64,000 bases of DNA, taken from positions 124,001 through 188,000 of the forward strand of contig NZ_BAAAFH010000007.1 in the NCBI RefSeq assembly GCF_039523435.1, written 5' to 3'. Shown in pieces: positions 63,780 to 64,000 of this stretch (positions are counted from its first letter, which is position 1; each line of letters begins with the position of its first letter). A program made the translations under genes and the position numbers. Below the pieces are notes generated by a model, which was given only the letters and a program-made list of their open reading frames with translations, searched no databases and was not told the origin of the DNA. The DNA is from Wandonia haliotis (lineage in GTDB: Bacteria; Bacteroidota; Bacteroidia; Flavobacteriales_D; Crocinitomicaceae).

Positions 63780-64000
63780 TTACATTCCCCAACCCGCTCC
63801 TATTTCGTCAATCGTCATTCCCATCAATTCTGCCATTACTTTTGCTACTTCATCCAATTCCAAATGAAAATATTCCGAACTATTAAAAACAACCCAGTCT
63901 CCTTTAACTGACCAGTTTGTACTTCCTTTGCAACCATATACATCTACCTTAGGCATCTTATCATCATATTTACTGGACTTAATCCTTGCAACACCTTCCG
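63780..64000 (-). CDS. 3' end of an unknown gene, truncated by window edge
   Basis: The minus-strand frame is open from the window edge to TAA at 63780-63782 and encodes the last 72 residues, containing VDVYGCKGSTNW and ending GMTIDEIGAGWGM. The composition looks like a real cytoplasmic protein and the stop is followed by a good terminator. No family recognised from this fragment. Confidence 0.6.
   Translation of the reverse strand, partial: EGVARIKSSKYDDKMPKVDVYGCKGSTNWSVKGDWVVFNSSEYFHLELDEVAKVMAELMGMTIDEIGAGWGM

Noticed and set aside
1..64000. CRISPR arrays, tRNA/rRNA genes, insertion sequences, prophage or integrase genes
   Set aside because: Looked for and not seen: no regularly spaced short repeats, no cloverleaf-sized gaps with tRNA ends, no transposase or integrase motifs.

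Overview
The window looks like a chromosomal segment of a Bacteroidota bacterium, most likely of the order Flavobacteriales. The reasons are four proteins with C-terminal type IX secretion (T9SS) sorting domains, a PorE-like T9SS component, many SPII lipoproteins with Bacteroidota-style leaders, a complete Na+-NQR operon, a TPR-type hybrid histidine kinase/AraC regulator, promoters of the TAnnTTTG (-7) type, and very few Shine-Dalgarno sequences. Moderate-to-low GC is judged by eye only. No rRNA, tRNA, CRISPR array, prophage or IS element was seen. There is one assembly gap (Ns at 62923-63095).

Layout. 1-4.5 kb: 3' part of a Crp/Fnr regulator, a DinB-like protein, a translationally coupled pair of unknown exported proteins, and oligopeptidase B. 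4.6-10.2 kb (minus): a seven-gene sulfane-sulfur operon: CstB-like persulfide dioxygenase/rhodanese fusion, single-domain rhodanese, universal stress protein, two half-size YeeE/YedE transporter proteins, a DsrE-like protein and an outer-membrane porin. 10.4-14.4 kb: an unknown lipoprotein/coiled-coil pair, a DUF2490 protein and a SulP anion transporter. 14.4-29.2 kb: housekeeping genes (murQ, nucleoside phosphorylase, TMEM175-like channel, OmpA, ruvX, cardiolipin synthase, dapD, SDR, PorE-like protein, ilvE, recQ). 29.3-34.3 kb: a 1677-aa T9SS-secreted protein with a lipase-type nucleophile elbow and a beta-helix-like region. 34.4-40.3 kb: ten tandem paralogous lipoproteins with near-constant ends and divergent centres. 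40.5-47.8 kb: a DUF389/TIGR00341 membrane protein and nqrABCDEF. 48.2-56.5 kb: apaG, a TPR membrane protein, P5C dehydrogenase, an FtsB-like protein, a lipoprotein, a hydrolase/NodB fusion lacking its predicted Ser nucleophile, a methyltransferase-like protein and CsaA. 56.6-63.7 kb: hybrid sensor followed by two T9SS cargo proteins, then a partial gene at the right edge.

How the parts connect. Five promoters (CstB-like operon, DUF2490 gene, sulP, a T9SS protein at 21.7 kb, P5C dehydrogenase at 50.7 kb) share one architecture: a GTGAC-N4-GTCAC-like inverted repeat whose centre lies exactly 36.5 nt upstream of the last base of a TAnnTTTG-like -7 box, so each site-plus-box is 44 bp long. That is the geometry of a class II Crp/Fnr-type activator site. 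It would tie sulfane-sulfur handling, anion transport, proline/glutamate catabolism and a secreted protein into one regulon. The second notable system is the mosaic lipoprotein array at 34.4-40.3 kb.
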